A DNA stretch of 64,000 bases, from contig CM052359.1 in the NCBI GenBank assembly GCA_028551475.1, positions 11,905,583 through 11,969,582 of the forward strand. The letters run 5' to 3'. Made by a program: the position numbers and the translations under genes. Source of the DNA: Casuarina equisetifolia. Lineage: Eukaryota; Streptophyta; Magnoliopsida; Fagales; Casuarinaceae. This document shows, piece by piece, positions 18,801 to 30,171 of this stretch; positions within the stretch are counted from its first letter, which is position 1; each line of letters starts with the position of its first letter. Under the pieces are notes generated by a model. It was not told the DNA's origin. It was given only the letters and a program-made list of their open reading frames with translations, and made no database searches.

Positions 18801-19494
18801 TGTTAGGTTAGTCTAGCCCATATTTGGGGACTTATTATTGGGTCTAATTAGGGTAATGTGACCCTAAGGTTTAAAAAGAAAAATATAGGATTTTTCTTTA
18901 GAGAAGAGGTAAGTGGCCATAAAAAAGAAAAGAGAGAGAGAAAAGAAAAGAGCAGAATTTTGCATGAATTAGAGGCCCTGCGTAACAGTTGGTCAAAGGT
19001 TTGATCAAGGTCGATCCATGTTCTGATTGAGATGATTTTTTGTTAGTAGGTTCAGAATTTGGTGTTCTTCATTGTAAACGGTTGGATCGTCGTTTGGAGC
19101 TCTTGAAGTCAGCAGATCTAAGTAAAAAATCTGGGTGATATTCTTCAACTTTTCTTGGTTAACTTGTTGTTTACAACTTGTTCTTCCTATTCATTGGTGA
19201 TTCTATTATTGTTAAATCAATAAATCTTAGTCCTATTGCTATTGTTAAGGACTTGATTGGGTTGTAACTTAACGATTTATATAGTGGAGATTTGGGTAGA
19301 CTTCGTGATCGGTCCTATGGTTTTTTATCCTTCACATTGGAGGGGTTTTTCCATGTAGAAATTCTTTTGTGTTGAGTGTGATATTTGCTTATTCTACTTG
19401 TGATTCAAATACATCATTGGTGTTTTAGTATTTCCTTACAAGTTTAATCAAAGTGGAAAACGTTATACGTCGTTTTTCCCATCACGAACCCCAG
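18801..19494 (+). repeat. 3' LTR of the copia fossil
   Basis: It begins TGTTAGG directly after the purine-rich tract and ends CCATCA, about 694 bp. It is slightly longer than the left copy because of an extra A/G-rich stretch near 18920-18950. Confidence 0.9.
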
Positions 19495-20547
19495 GCTCAC
19501 CCTGTATTTCAAGTTGAACATATGCTGCTTGCCTCGCGACCAATGCATACACTCGACCAGCTCATCCTTTGTTTCCTACCTCCGTGACTCTAGTGTGAAA
19601 TCTGCATCACTGACAACCTGCGGAGATGGCTTTGCATCCTCTTCAAGCTGGATCCCGGAGGGCCCAGCCATTAGGCAGGGCTTTTACTCACCATGATGGT
19701 GAACAAGGAGTCATTGAAGAGATAAGCCACGCTGAACCACCAGCCAATCAGTTGCTAACTGTCAACTTGCTCCTCAACTAGGCTAAAAATATCGTGTATA
19801 ATAAATGGGCAGTGTACCTATGAAGTGTAACTTACGAGCGCTTACATCTTTTATTTTCCTAGCAACCAAACACACTACGATCCCAATCAGTCCTTGATAT
19901 AAAAATGTCATGCTTTTGTTGCACGGGATGACTATTTATGTTTATTTTCTAGAAGAGAGGCAGCAGCAAAGGAGGAAAATGGAAGAATGTGTTGAAGAGA
20001 AAGCTTTCAGTTTCCAATGAAATACTTGGTTTCTCGGGACTAGCCAGATTTTTTGTGCTAGCTTCACATAGAAACTAAAAATACGTAAAAGAAATTCAAA
20101 TGATAGAAACCAGAAAATAGCTTAGAATTCGATTCTTTCATTCAAATTGATTATTCCTTGTCCCAGACAGTATCACTTCCAACTTTTGACCAAACAAGGG
20201 TTGGAAGTCGAAAAAGACTTTTGATGATACCTCCTAGTGTTGTTTCCAAGTAGATCTGGATTGTTAGTAGTTATTTGATGAATTACAGGTAATTTGGACA
20301 ATTTCAAGGAAAGGATGGGCGCATAATTCATTCTATTTGTTCGGAGTGAATGAATCTTGTATTTCTACTTTCTGTGGGACTATTCGGATGGTCTGTAATT
20401 AGGTCAATGTTGCTTGAAAATCCAGATATGTTTCCTTGAACTTTTTGGGCCATTCTTTGACTTTGAAGAGCATTTGTGAATGCCTAGTCAAATTAAGCCA
20501 CTTTACTATTAGAGGTTCATGAACTTCTATTCAATGACTAATGCCAA
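19495..20547. other. Intergenic right of the copia fossil
   Basis: The sequence directly after the LTR (about 19500-19700) is less AT-rich, but its open frame is short and has no recognisable product. The rest is ordinary spacer. No gene is supported. Confidence 0.5.
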
Positions 20548-21130
20548 CTTTAATTGACTTGAAACAATGTTTTCTTCTCCAGATTTTTTTTTTGTTCTAT
20601 ATAATTTGAGTTGCTGATTGTTGCTATGTCATATTGTGCATATGAAGGAGTTGATATATATATATACACCTTCATATACCAGTTGTAATGATGTTTGTTA
20701 GGAATTGTATATCATCTATATTGAAAGGAGAGAGCTATAACTTAAGCCTTATATAAGGTGACCCCCTCCTATCTCCTAAGATGTCATTTGGGATAGATGT
20801 TAGACTTTTTAACATGGTATCAAAGCCATGTTCATATAAAATTCAATTTCAATTGAGTTGAAATGGTGTTTTCTTTTTTGGATTTTTTTTTTGTTCCATA
20901 TAATTTGAGTTGTTGATTGTTGATATATCATATTGTGCATATGAAGGAGTTGATATATATGTATACACCTTCGTATACCAGTTGTAATGATGTTTGTTGG
21001 GAATTTTATATCATCCCATATTGAAAGGAGAGAGCTATAACTTAGACCTTATATATGGTGACCCCATCCTATCTCTTAAGACATCTTTTAGGATAGATGT
21101 TAGGGCTTCTTAACATGGTATCAAAGCTAG
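20548..21130. repeat. Tandem duplication of about 300 bp (flank plus short LTR)
   Basis: A flank with a T run, ATAATTTGAGTTG and a TATATA-rich stretch, followed by one short LTR-like unit, occurs at about 20548-20845 and again at about 20848-21130 with scattered changes. The duplicated unit includes both unique flank and the LTR-like sequence, so it arose by segmental duplication, not by a second insertion. Confidence 0.75.
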
Positions 21131-21699
21131 GTTCCTTCATGGCCTTCAGGTTGTCATCACCTTCGGGCCTTCTTTACAAACATACAGATTTGTTTTATGA
21201 AAAAAGGGCATGTTAGGAATGAATTCATCCTGCATGGAAAGGCTCACATTGGGAATTGTATATCATTCCACACCAAAAGGAGAGAGCTATAACTTAAGTC
21301 TTATATATAGTGGCCCCCTCCTATCCCTTGAGACGTCTTTTGGGATAGATATTGGTGTTAGGGAATTGTATATCATCCCACACTAGGAGGAGAGAGCTAT
21401 AACTTGGCTTTATATATGGTGGCCCCCTCCTACCTCTTAAGACATCTTTGAGGATAGATGTTGAGGGCTTTTTAACATAATATCAAAGGTAGGTCCTCCT
21501 TTTGTGGCCTTCAGGTTATCATCACCTTTGGGCCTTCTCCACAAACATATGGATTACTCCCACATGGAGAAAGGGCATGTTGAGAGTTGTATATCGTCCC
21601 ACATTGGAAGGAAAAAGCTATAACTTGGGCCTTATATATGGTGGCCCCCTCCTACCTCGTGAGACATCTTTTAAGATAGATGTTGGGTGCTTCTTAACA
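20696..21699 (+). mobile_element. TRIM-like array: five short LTR units with PBS and PPT remnants
   Basis: Five related units of about 105-145 bp lie at 20696-20814, 20995-21115, about 21211-21355, 21356-21477 and 21578-21699. Most start TGTT(A/G)GG.AATTGTATATC and end TTAACA. Three are followed at once by a primer-site-like sequence (TGGTATCAAAGC or a decayed form). Short internal segments of about 95-100 bp end in a purine-rich AAAAAGGGCA or GAGAAAGGGCA just before the next unit. This is the plan of a terminal-repeat retrotransposon in miniature, arranged in series with shared LTRs. There is no coding capacity. It is a fossil; the units differ by well over 10 %, so it is older than the copia element at 14010. 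Confidence 0.7.
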
Positions 21700-22982
21700 A
21701 TGTTGTTAAAGAATATGCACCCTAAATGACAAAGATACACACATATACAATTTCATATACATACATTTAGATTTATATACCTGATAATACCTTATAATTC
21801 TGGCCATATTGGTTTTGCTAGGAGAATGGAAAGTTCTAATGTCTGGAACTTCCCCTTTAGGACAAAGAATCCAAGATTTGCTATGGAAAGTATGGGTTTA
21901 AAATTCAACTTTGTTGGAATAGTATTAGAAAGTTCAATCTTTTTGTAAAAATTAACTTAAGAGAATGTGGACATTTCTTACATATAAACCACTAGCTAAA
22001 TCCTTCCACAAAAGCTAGAATAAGGAAAGGAAAACATTTTTTTATTTTATTTTATTTTTATATATATAAACCACTTGAACTCATACCTTAGCAATGTGAA
22101 ACAACTTTAAACTTATTTTAACAAATAACAGCCCTATTACTTCAAGCTTTTTCAATGTCCAATCATTTTGTAAGGGCAAAAGAAAAGAAAATGAGACACC
22201 ATTTAATTCTTCTTACTTTCATGTTAGATGAACTTATGCACATGCTTACCAGTCATTTGTGGCATTTGTTATGTATCATTATGTGCACTTTTATTATACT
22301 ATTCCCTAGGGTATAGTGATGGATGATGATTTTGCATCTATTATCATTTATTTGATTGTAGTTCTGCATTATATGTCATCCATGCTACACATCCCACATT
22401 TCCTATTGAGGAAATCATTGTAATTTCCAATTGCTCACGTTCGTAGGTAAACATAGTAGAAACTCTTCCCTATGTTCCTACGAGAAGGAATTTGGCAAAG
22501 TGTCATGAACTTAGGTTTAGGTTTGTGCTCTTGGAACCACAATAAATACCAAAGAACAAAAAAATACTAATTTTTACTAAAACTCAAATAAAATAACAAC
22601 ATACAATAAGAAAACAATATACAAATTATCAAAATTGGAAACCTAAAGCTTTCTTAATTGTAAAGGTTAAGCGAAGGTTTCAATTTCTCCAATAAGTGTA
22701 ATTTTACCATTTCCCACTCTCTCTTATTTATAGTATAATTCTTAGCCCAATACGATTAGGTTTTAAACATTTTCCAAAACTACTCAATTTCTTATCCTAA
22801 GACAAATGGTCTTTAGACTCTTAAAAAAAATTGATTCCAAACTCTTAATATAACTGATTTTTGACTATTTCAGATCCTAAAAATTATTTAAAGGAAAATA
22901 GTAAAATAAAACGTAATTATCTAAGAAAAACTCAACTTCATAGTAAGTAACCTAAAACACAATCTGTAATCCAAAAGACATA
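21700..22982. other. AT-rich intergenic sequence without a recognised gene
   Basis: I see no gene, tRNA or clear terminal repeats. The part at about 22500-22930 has the look of decayed LTR sequence (pyrimidine-rich, with CTCTCTCTTATTTATAG near 22720), but I cannot define ends. Confidence 0.45.
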
Positions 22983-23000
22983 AAGGAGGATATCGAACGA

Positions 23001-23042
23001 ACGCAACCCAGACTTGATAGTTGTTCGAGGAAGGATAGAAGC
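23001..23042 (+). pseudogene. Displaced fragment of the RECQSIM last exon
   Basis: These 42 bases match 11549-11590, near the 3' end of the RECQSIM coding region, at 37 positions by my count, including the uninterrupted run TGTTCGAGGAAGGATAGAAGC. The similarity may extend faintly to the left but stops soon after on the right. It is a short relic of a copy of that gene end and is not coding. Confidence 0.6.
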
Positions 23043-23171
23043 AAATTAATGTCATAAATCCTTCCATGTATTAATGGGGAATGCATTGTTTTGATCGCTT
23101 ATTATCATAGCTTGAATAGAGATCATGTTTATGTAGTTTTTTTAAAAAAATTGTTTTTTCTTTACCAAGAA

Positions 23172-23242
23172 GCGCATCTAGTGTAGTGGTATCATAGTAC
23201 CCTCCCACGGTACTGACCGGGGTTCGATTCCCCGGATGCGCA
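23172..23242 (+). tRNA. tRNA-Gly(CCC)
   Basis: A full cloverleaf can be drawn. The acceptor stem GCGCATC pairs with GATGCGC, followed by discriminator A. The anticodon stem GTACC/GGTAC closes the loop CTCCCAC, giving anticodon CCC (glycine, codon GGG). The T arm is CGGGG-TTCGATT-CCCCG. The A box (TAGTGTAGTGG) and B box (GGTTCGATTCC) are present. A run of five T about 14 bases downstream (near 23256) can stop RNA polymerase III. There is no intron. The 3' CCA is not encoded, as usual for nuclear tRNA genes. Confidence 0.95.
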
Positions 23243-23685
23243 AATATGCTTTGCTTTTTAGTTCCAGGACGATGCTCTTGTCCCCAACATCTCAAGTACT
23301 CAAAGTGCTTAAACACGTCTTAACTTATGTCGCGTCATTTTTTGCGATGTCCCTCTCCTCAACCTCTTTCTTCTTCGGTGTCTCAAGCGTCAGGATATGG
23401 CTTAGGCAAAATCAAGGCCATATTCGTCATATGGCATTAATCTTGTGCTTCTAGAAGAAGCGACCCCATTGGCCGAGACCATAACCCATGGATCGCCTAG
23501 GTGTCACAGAGTCTTGACCTTCGGATCCAAACGAGAGTCTCGCACCCGTCAGATACTCACTGACTTAGTGGATTCACACGCAACATGCCTATTGGTTAAA
23601 GTTGCAACACGCAGATCACCAGCGTGGCAAATCTTCGCCCGTCCATCCTAACGCCTTATAATTCCAAATCCCCAGACCCGCCCAC
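23243..23685. other. Spacer between tRNA and histone gene
   Basis: Apart from the short tRNA trailer, this is probably the H2A upstream region. It contains two inverted CCAAT boxes (ATTGG near 23469 and 23591) and CGCAGATC near 23612, one base from the plant histone octamer core CGCGGATC. The open frames here are short and unremarkable. Confidence 0.4.
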
Positions 23686-23696
23686 TATAAATTAAA
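23686..23696 (+). promoter_or_regulatory. TATA box of the histone H2A gene
   Basis: TATAAATTAAA lies about 120 bp before the H2A ATG, at the right distance for a transcript start near 23720 and a leader of about 90 bases. Confidence 0.6.
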
Positions 23697-23811
23697 TACC
23701 GACGACCTTTACCCGCCTTGTATTCAGATTCGAAACAACAAGCGCTCCTTGGTTCTATCAGCTTCTTTCCAAAGCCTTGATTTGAGTCAGAGTTTCAGGT
23801 TTCGTTTCGCC

Positions 23812-24390
23812 ATGGAGGTAGCGAAGACGCCGATTAGGGGAGCCGGAGGAAGAAAAGGCGGTGACAGGAAGAAAGCAGTGTCGAAATCAGTCAAGGCGGG
23901 ACTCCAGTTTCCTGTGGGTCGGATAGCCCGGTTCCTTAAAAAGGGCCGCTATGCTCAGAGAACGGGCACCGGGGCTCCCATCTACCTAGCCGCTGTTCTC
24001 GAGTATCTTGCCGCTGAGGTATTCCCGTAGATCCCAAAACACTCTCCCTTTCTTCCTGCATTTCGTCATTCTCAAGCAAAAACAAAAATTTTATGCTCGA
24101 ATTCGCATGAACTTTTTTCTGCATCCTCTTGGTGCTGACCTTCTGGGTTGCGAATTGAAACATAGGTGCTGGAGCTGGCGGGGAACGCGGCACGTGACAA
24201 CAAGAAGAACAGGATCAACCCGAGGCACGTGCTGCTTGCCGTAAGGAACGACGAAGAACTGGGAAAACTGCTTCAAGGGGTCACCATTGCTAGCGGCGGA
24301 GTTTTGCCAAACATCAACCCCATTTTGTTACCCAAGAAGACCGGATCTTCTGATGCTGAGAAGCCCCCCAAGTCCCCTAAAAAAGCTTAA
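23812..24390 (+). CDS. Histone H2A, W-type with SPKK tail
   Basis: A core histone of 143 residues, encoded by exons 23812-24018 and 24166-24390. The single intron falls after EYLAAE, where many plant H2A genes are split. The fold is complete: basic N-tail ([19 protein letters not shown]), [40 protein letters not shown] and [20 protein letters not shown]. The tail ends [10 protein letters not shown]-terminal SPKK motif marks the plant H2A.W class, which is deposited in heterochromatin and helps compact it. I see no SQEF (H2A.X) or H2A.Z signature. Similar Arabidopsis genes are HTA6, HTA7 and HTA12. The ATG chosen has a good context (GCCATGG) and the frame opens just after the leader. Confidence 0.93.
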
Positions 24391-25107
24391 ATCTCCTTTA
24401 CTTCTTTCCTATGTGTAATGTCTCAAGCGGTTTGGATCCTCTTGTATTGCCTTAGGATCCTGGCCCTTTTTGAGCTACTTGGAAGGTTGCGGTGCATATA
24501 TGTAGTTGGTTACTAATTTAAACTATCCAATGGAATGCTACTTGTTTTGTTATCATTTTGGGGCAAATCGTCGTAAGGTCCCAAATTATTTTCTGTGAAC
24601 TCTGAAAAGGGACAATCTCCTCTGCCGAGTTGCCTTTGTTGATGATTGCCAGGGAAATACAATTTTTTCATGGGCATCCAAATTTCTTATGACCAAAATC
24701 AATTTTCAAAGTTCTAAATCTTCTATTTTTCCTTGCTTCCTAGCAACCAGGCAGGTCGTACTTGTAATGACTTACAGGTGAATCTTTTATCCTTTTGTAG
24801 TGCTGAATGTCAGAAGCAATTGTTGGCAACACCAAACGAGAAACTGGTGGGGGATTAAAATGTATTTTAAAATTCTAAAAAAGGGATTTTAAGCTGGCAA
24901 AGAAATTAAAAAGGTCAAAAAAAAAAAGAAGAGAAATTTGGGGCTCAAGCAATGAACCTTGGGCCTTGGGCTTAGGAACATCTATAGTTTCTAGTACAAT
25001 CGAAGTAGATCGGTCGAACGGCGGCAAAAGTAAAAGAATCCAACATCGACGGGCTCCGGGAGTCTGCACTCAAAACGAAAGCTCGAAGCGTCGATACCGT
25101 CGTCCTC
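24391..25107. other. Intergenic between H2A and DEG14
   Basis: It holds the H2A 3' UTR, then AT-rich spacer, then the DEG14 promoter and leader from about 25000. No further gene is seen. Confidence 0.5.
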
Positions 25108-28100
25108 ATGAGTCATTACCTTGTATCCATCTTCCCTTCCATATTCGTCAGTTTCTGCTGGGAGGCAATATCGGTTCTTATTTATTATTTTTTCTTCCCT
25201 TTTCATCTAATTTTTTCGAAACAACTTTGTGACAGCGGAAGCTTTTAGTTTGTAAAAGAAGTTCTCTCCTCCGGATTGTGGCAACTGCTTCTGCCGGCTC
25301 CGGTCTATTGTATGCTTACAGCGACACGAGTTCCAGTAAGCATTCCGTTATTTATTTATTTTTCAAACTCAAGTTATTTTTTCTTTCTTTAAAACTATTT
25401 TCCCCCTGTAAGGTTGTGGAGAATGTAAAGCACAGAAAATTTGGAAGTTTCGAGTCTTTCTCCGGTTTCTTTTTCTGAATATCAAGGAATGGAAATTTCG
25501 TTCTTTTTAAAAACCAACCAAGTGGCAAGAAAAATGATTTTCTCAAGAGGTGTGAAGAAAAATCCTTTCTTGGGTGCCAAACAATGATTCAACTGAGAGT
25601 CTCTGTTTTAATGTCTGGTCACTATTCTCATATTGTCCTACCAACCAAACCTAACTCAATTATATTAATCTCATACTTTTGTCGTGCTGAATGTTAGAGG
25701 CAACTTTAGAAGTGAAGGTTCCTGTGCCAGTGCCGCAATGGAATATTACAAAAGACATATTTCCTTGCCCCTCGTTTCTTTTAACGAATCGCTGGCAATT
25801 TGGTTCGTTCCTTACCTCTCTTTTTATTGATTGAATTATTATTTTGTGCAACAGATCATTTCATTAATGTATATGTATAACGCACATAAACATGCGTTTT
25901 TGAGATCAATTGAAGCTTGAATTGTAGGAGTGCTTCCATTATTTTCTTTTAGAGCTGGCCCGGTTCCTTCATCAAATAAAGAGTCTGAAGCGTTTAAGGC
26001 GGTTGGAGATGGCCCCAAACCATGTTGCAACTGCTTGGGAAGAGATGCTATTGCAAATGCAGCAGCCAGGGTCGGCCCTGCTGTTGTCAACTTGTCGGTT
26101 CCTCAGAGTATATACCTCTGTTTATCTATTTTTTTTTGTTATTAAGCATTTAATTTGGAATTAGAACCTGAAATTTGTTTCTGACATTTGCGCTTTATCA
26201 GGTTTCTTTGGGATTACAAGTGGAAAGAGTATAGGGTCAGGGACTATTATTGATGAGAATGGTACAATCTTAACATGTGCTCATGTTGTGGTTGATTTTC
26301 AAGGCGTTAGGGGTTCTTTCAAAGGGAAGGTAAGTGGTTTCAAGGTTCCTGATAGTTTCAATCCAGCATTCATAGGATGCAAAGTAGGTTTCTTAGTGAT
26401 CTAAATAAATCTTTGCAAGCAAACAACAGAGTGAAATTTGGATTTATTGCCTTTAAAAAGCTGTTGATAAATGAATTGTTATAATAGGGTAGATCTCTGC
26501 ATGTCCTGAGTCAATGTATGTTGGTCTGCATATTGATTTTGTTATAAGTAAGAAATAAGTTAAGCTTTGGAGTTCTGGAAGAGACATGCCTGCATGCTGT
26601 TGCCTTATCAATTTCTTTCTGAATGTAAGTATTGAGTTGGCTTGACATTCTGTCATATTTACCCTGGGATATTTACTCGAATACTGTTAGTTCTTATGAT
26701 TAGGGTATTGCAAAGTGTCATCTTCTGTCTCTCTTAAATCAATTTTATAGCCCTAACTGGACCTTTTAGGCATGGATAAATGATTTACCCTTATATTGTA
26801 AGGAGTTCTCGTTATCCGTATATGATATTGAGCTATAGATAATTGTTGCAGGTTGATGTAACTTTGCAAGATGGTCGGACATTCGAGGGTACAGTGGTGA
26901 ATGCTGATTTGCATTCCGATATTGCAGTTGTAAAGATTCATGCTAAAACGCCACTTCCAGCAGCAAAACTTGGCTCTTCAAGTAAGCTTCGTCCTGGGGA
27001 ATGGGTTATTGCCATGGGTTGTCCACTTTCCCTTCAGAATACCGTAACAGCTGGTATTGTAAGGTATTCAAATAGATTTCAGCAGTTTAGTATACGTCCT
27101 TCTACCTATATACAAAGTACGTATATATGTTTAAGTGTGTGGTTTCAAGAATAGAAAACCTAGCCGTCAAAAATTCTCTGAAAAATTATTGTGGTGTGAA
27201 AAGTCAGCACTCAGTTGTCACATACATAATATACTTGTGGTAGTATGTGATGGAACTCATCCTCCTGGGGTTCTATAATAATGAATATTATAACTTGTTA
27301 TTTTATTACCTGCTCTCATATCATTTTCACTCTCCAAATGTAGTTGTGTTGACCGTAAAAGCAGTGACTTGGGCCTCGGTGGACTGCGGAGAGAGTATTT
27401 ACAAACGGATTGTGCAATTAATGAGGTAACTTTCTCTTGTGTGTATGTATTTGGCACTAATGTTTGTACCTTGGAATCTCTTAATTGTTGAGTCATTTTA
27501 TTCAAAGTCTTTCTAGTGTACTTAGTTAGATGTTCGTGTCTGCATCTTTAGAGGTTTTGAGAGTTAAGTCAATAGAGGAAATGGTTGTCTTGTGTTCTCA
27601 TGGTTTCAGCTCTCTCTTGGATACATGCTTAATACTGGTCTCTTTTTTTTTTTTTTCTGGTGTAGGGAAATTCTGGAGGGCCTCTCGTCAATGTTGATGG
27701 AGAAGTCATTGGCGTTAATATTCTGAAAGTTCTTGCTGCTGATGGATTGAGTTTTTCTGTTCCAATTGATTCAGTCTGTAAAATTATTGACCACTTCAAG
27801 AAAAATGGGTATGTTCTTATATTTTGCTTGTGATGACTAATAATTACCTTTGAGTGACATGCTTCATTTGGAATTTAGGTTGTATAATGTTCACCTGGAG
27901 TATGTGTGAGTGTGTATCAAACTTTGGTTGATGAAATATGGTTAATTTTCTTATAATTTGCTTGTGATGACTAATTATTACCTTTGAGTGACATGCTTCA
28001 TTAGGAATTTAGGTTGTATAATGTTCACCCGGAGTACGTGTGAGTGTGTATCAAACTTTGGTTGATGAAATATGTTTATGATGAAATAGTAACCACATTC

Positions 28101-28412
28101 ATGTCAAATCCTCATTGTGCTCATTGTTTAAGATTATTGCCACTTTAATTTGTTTGAATTAGGTTGTACCATGGGCCTTATGTCCATCCCGTGTAAGTGT
28201 GGGGTGGTGGGCAAAGTTAGGATTTCTGTGTCCTTGGGTTTTTAAATTATTTGAAGTAGAAAAAATAATTTTTTTATTCGTCTATGCATTTCAATGCTTA
28301 GTTACACCTTCAGCTCCCAACCAAAAAACCCTGGTGTTCTTCCTACCAACAGGAGATTAACTTGTTATTAATTTTCCGTTACAAGATGTACCAATGACAT
28401 ATATTTATGCTG

Positions 28413-28445
<33 letters not shown>

Positions 28446-30171
28446 CCTTACTTTTTGGTGGTTTGATTAGAGCATTTGGCCTGCAAGCTTTAAGCGTGAA
28501 CCCCCTTCCTTGGTGTGAGATGGTTTTTGTCCCATTCTCTTGTAAAACACAGAAATTTAAAATTGTTTGGAAGCATCATCACTATCAAGAGTGTAATAGA
28601 TTGTCATCTTATGTAGAAGGGTTGTTCGACCTTGGCTTGGACTGAAAATGGTTGATCTAAACGAGATGATCATTGCGCAGCTTAAAGAAAGAGATCCCAC
28701 GTTCCCAAATGTCAATAAGGGCATTCTTGTAGCTATGGTATGTATTCTTATTTCTTTCCTCATTCTTGTATCTAATTATTTCTTTCCTTATTCTTACTGC
28801 ATGTACTGTTTCTGCACCTGGCAAATGCCTTCCCCCATCCCACCCCCTTCTCCCTCTTCTCCCTTCCTTGTCAACTTGGCTGGATCTTATTAACAGAAAT
28901 CTATTTCTTGTGTCAGGATCGCAGTAATTTTTTTATTTTCTTGTGATGCATGTCTTCTAAATTTCCATAGTAATTTGCAGATTTTCAGATTTCATATAGG
29001 GACTGCAATTGTCCCTGGTTCTTCATTGGTCTGAGAAAGGACTATCAACTGTGGACAATTATGGTTTCTAGAAACTAAGATTGGATCTGCTTATATAAGA
29101 AGTGAACTGCTGCTTTTCCTCCCCTTTTTCTTTTTCTTCTTTAAATTCCCTTTTCAATCTCGCTTTATGCAACTGGAACAAGAAAATTGCATTATGTTTG
29201 CCTGACAGAAAGTGGATTGACTGTTCTCTATCTTGAATGATCAATTATTCTTCATTGATTTTGCTTCTTCTTCTCTACTACGATCAAAAGAGTGGAGGCT
29301 CAAATAGAACTGCTGGTTCAATTTTAAGTGGCTGATATTTGTTTGCTTGGTCAGATACATTCGTGTGAATTTACAGTGTCAGTTAAAATGCAGGCTATGT
29401 TTGGCTTGGGTTTGATTGGTGAAGTGAGTAGTTTCTATGAAACCAGTGTGGTTTTATTCGCAGTGTCCATATGATAAAACTAAACCTATGGTAGCGTGCC
29501 TTGTGATGAAAGATGTGTTTGTATCTGTTTGGGCACTCCATTATCTTCTATGTCCAAAATAAAACTTGATTTGTGGGCTGACTGGAAGGAAAGAAAAGAA
29601 AAGCATGTTACTCATTTATGATGGCCTCCGGATGGTTGTCTAGGTAACTCCTGGATCTCCTGCTGATCATGCCGCATTCAACCCAGGTGATGTTGTGATT
29701 GAATTTGATGGAAAGCCTGTTGCAAGCATCAAGGAGGTATTTGATACTTTCTCATCATCAGTTCATCATATTTGTCATTTTTCGGTCACCTCAACAAATG
29801 TCAATTGTTGTAAACTATACAGATTATGATGAAGACGCCAAGGTAGCTAATGGCTATAGTTTCTACAAATCATGATTAGTGGGGCCACAATCCCTGTAGA
29901 TATATTTTTGGATAATTTTTTGGTGATTAATCTGCATTATAGTCCACAAAAGATGGGCTTGAAACTAATTGAGTTCATGGACGTGTTTATTTTTGCGTTC
30001 TGTTTACCTGATTTGTGTTTCTGATGGTGTATATGATTGGTGGATTTGCCGCAGATTATTGACATAATGGGGGACAGAGTTGGAGTCCCGCTGAAGGTGC
30101 TTGTGAAAAGAGCTAATGATAATTTAGTAACTTTAACTGTAATTCCAGAGGAATCCAATCCAGAAACATGA
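25108..30171 (+). CDS. DEG14: DEG14-type trypsin-like serine protease with PDZ domain (HtrA family)
   Basis: An HtrA/Deg protease, probably organellar (the Arabidopsis protein is usually predicted mitochondrial), acting in protein quality control. Eleven exons with matching phase: 25108-25122, 25236-25335, 25698-25802, 25928-26107, 26202-26329, 26852-27063, 27344-27425, 27666-27808, 28617-28737, 29644-29736, 30055-30171, giving 431 residues against about 429 in Arabidopsis. The N-terminus is short and basic ([20 protein letters not shown]) and could be a targeting peptide. The catalytic triad is present: His in TCAHVVV (about 160), Asp in HSDIAVVK (about 198), Ser in GNSGGPL (about 277). A PDZ domain follows ([20 protein letters not shown]). 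Exon 1 codes for only five residues. It was placed because MSHYLR matches the start of the Arabidopsis protein as I recall it. Exons 1 and 3 are the least certain. Confidence 0.9.
27814..28074. repeat. Tandem duplication, period 134 bp, in DEG14 intron 8
   Basis: A segment beginning TTCTTATA(T/A)TTTGCTTGTG at 27814 recurs at 27948 and is nearly identical to about 28074. A fainter piece (TTAGGTTGTACCATG, near 28160) may be a third, older copy. The splice sites are outside the duplication. Confidence 0.85.
28415..28442. repeat. CT microsatellite in DEG14 intron 8
   Basis: Fourteen CT units in a row, followed by a C run. It is upstream of the exon 9 acceptor. Confidence 0.9.

Larger units (their letters stand above)
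14010..19494 (+). mobile_element. Ty1-copia LTR retrotransposon fossil, both LTRs present, broken
   Basis: A full-length but decayed copia element of about 5.5 kb. The order is 5' LTR, a primer-binding site, gag, protease, integrase, reverse transcriptase/RNase H, a polypurine tract (about 18788-18799) and 3' LTR. The order integrase before reverse transcriptase identifies copia. Family signatures seen include a CCHC knuckle (about 15418-15460), a protease-like WVIDSGAS, an integrase region around 16000-16600, and the polymerase motif YVDDM (about 17790). The reading frame is broken in roughly ten places, so it is not expected to be active. Flanks CAAAC and CGAAC look like a 5 bp target-site duplication with one change. 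By eye the LTRs differ by around 5-7 %, which suggests insertion some millions of years ago. Confidence 0.93.

Noticed and set aside
20548-21699. CRISPR-like reading of the regularly spaced repeats
   Set aside because: Units are about 120 bp, diverged, with LTR-style ends in a plant nuclear context; this is retroelement sequence.
27826-27900. Possible C/D-box snoRNA in DEG14 intron 8 (GTGATGA present twice)
   Set aside because: No CTGA D box at a fitting distance and no terminal stem; the repetition is explained by the 134 bp duplication.
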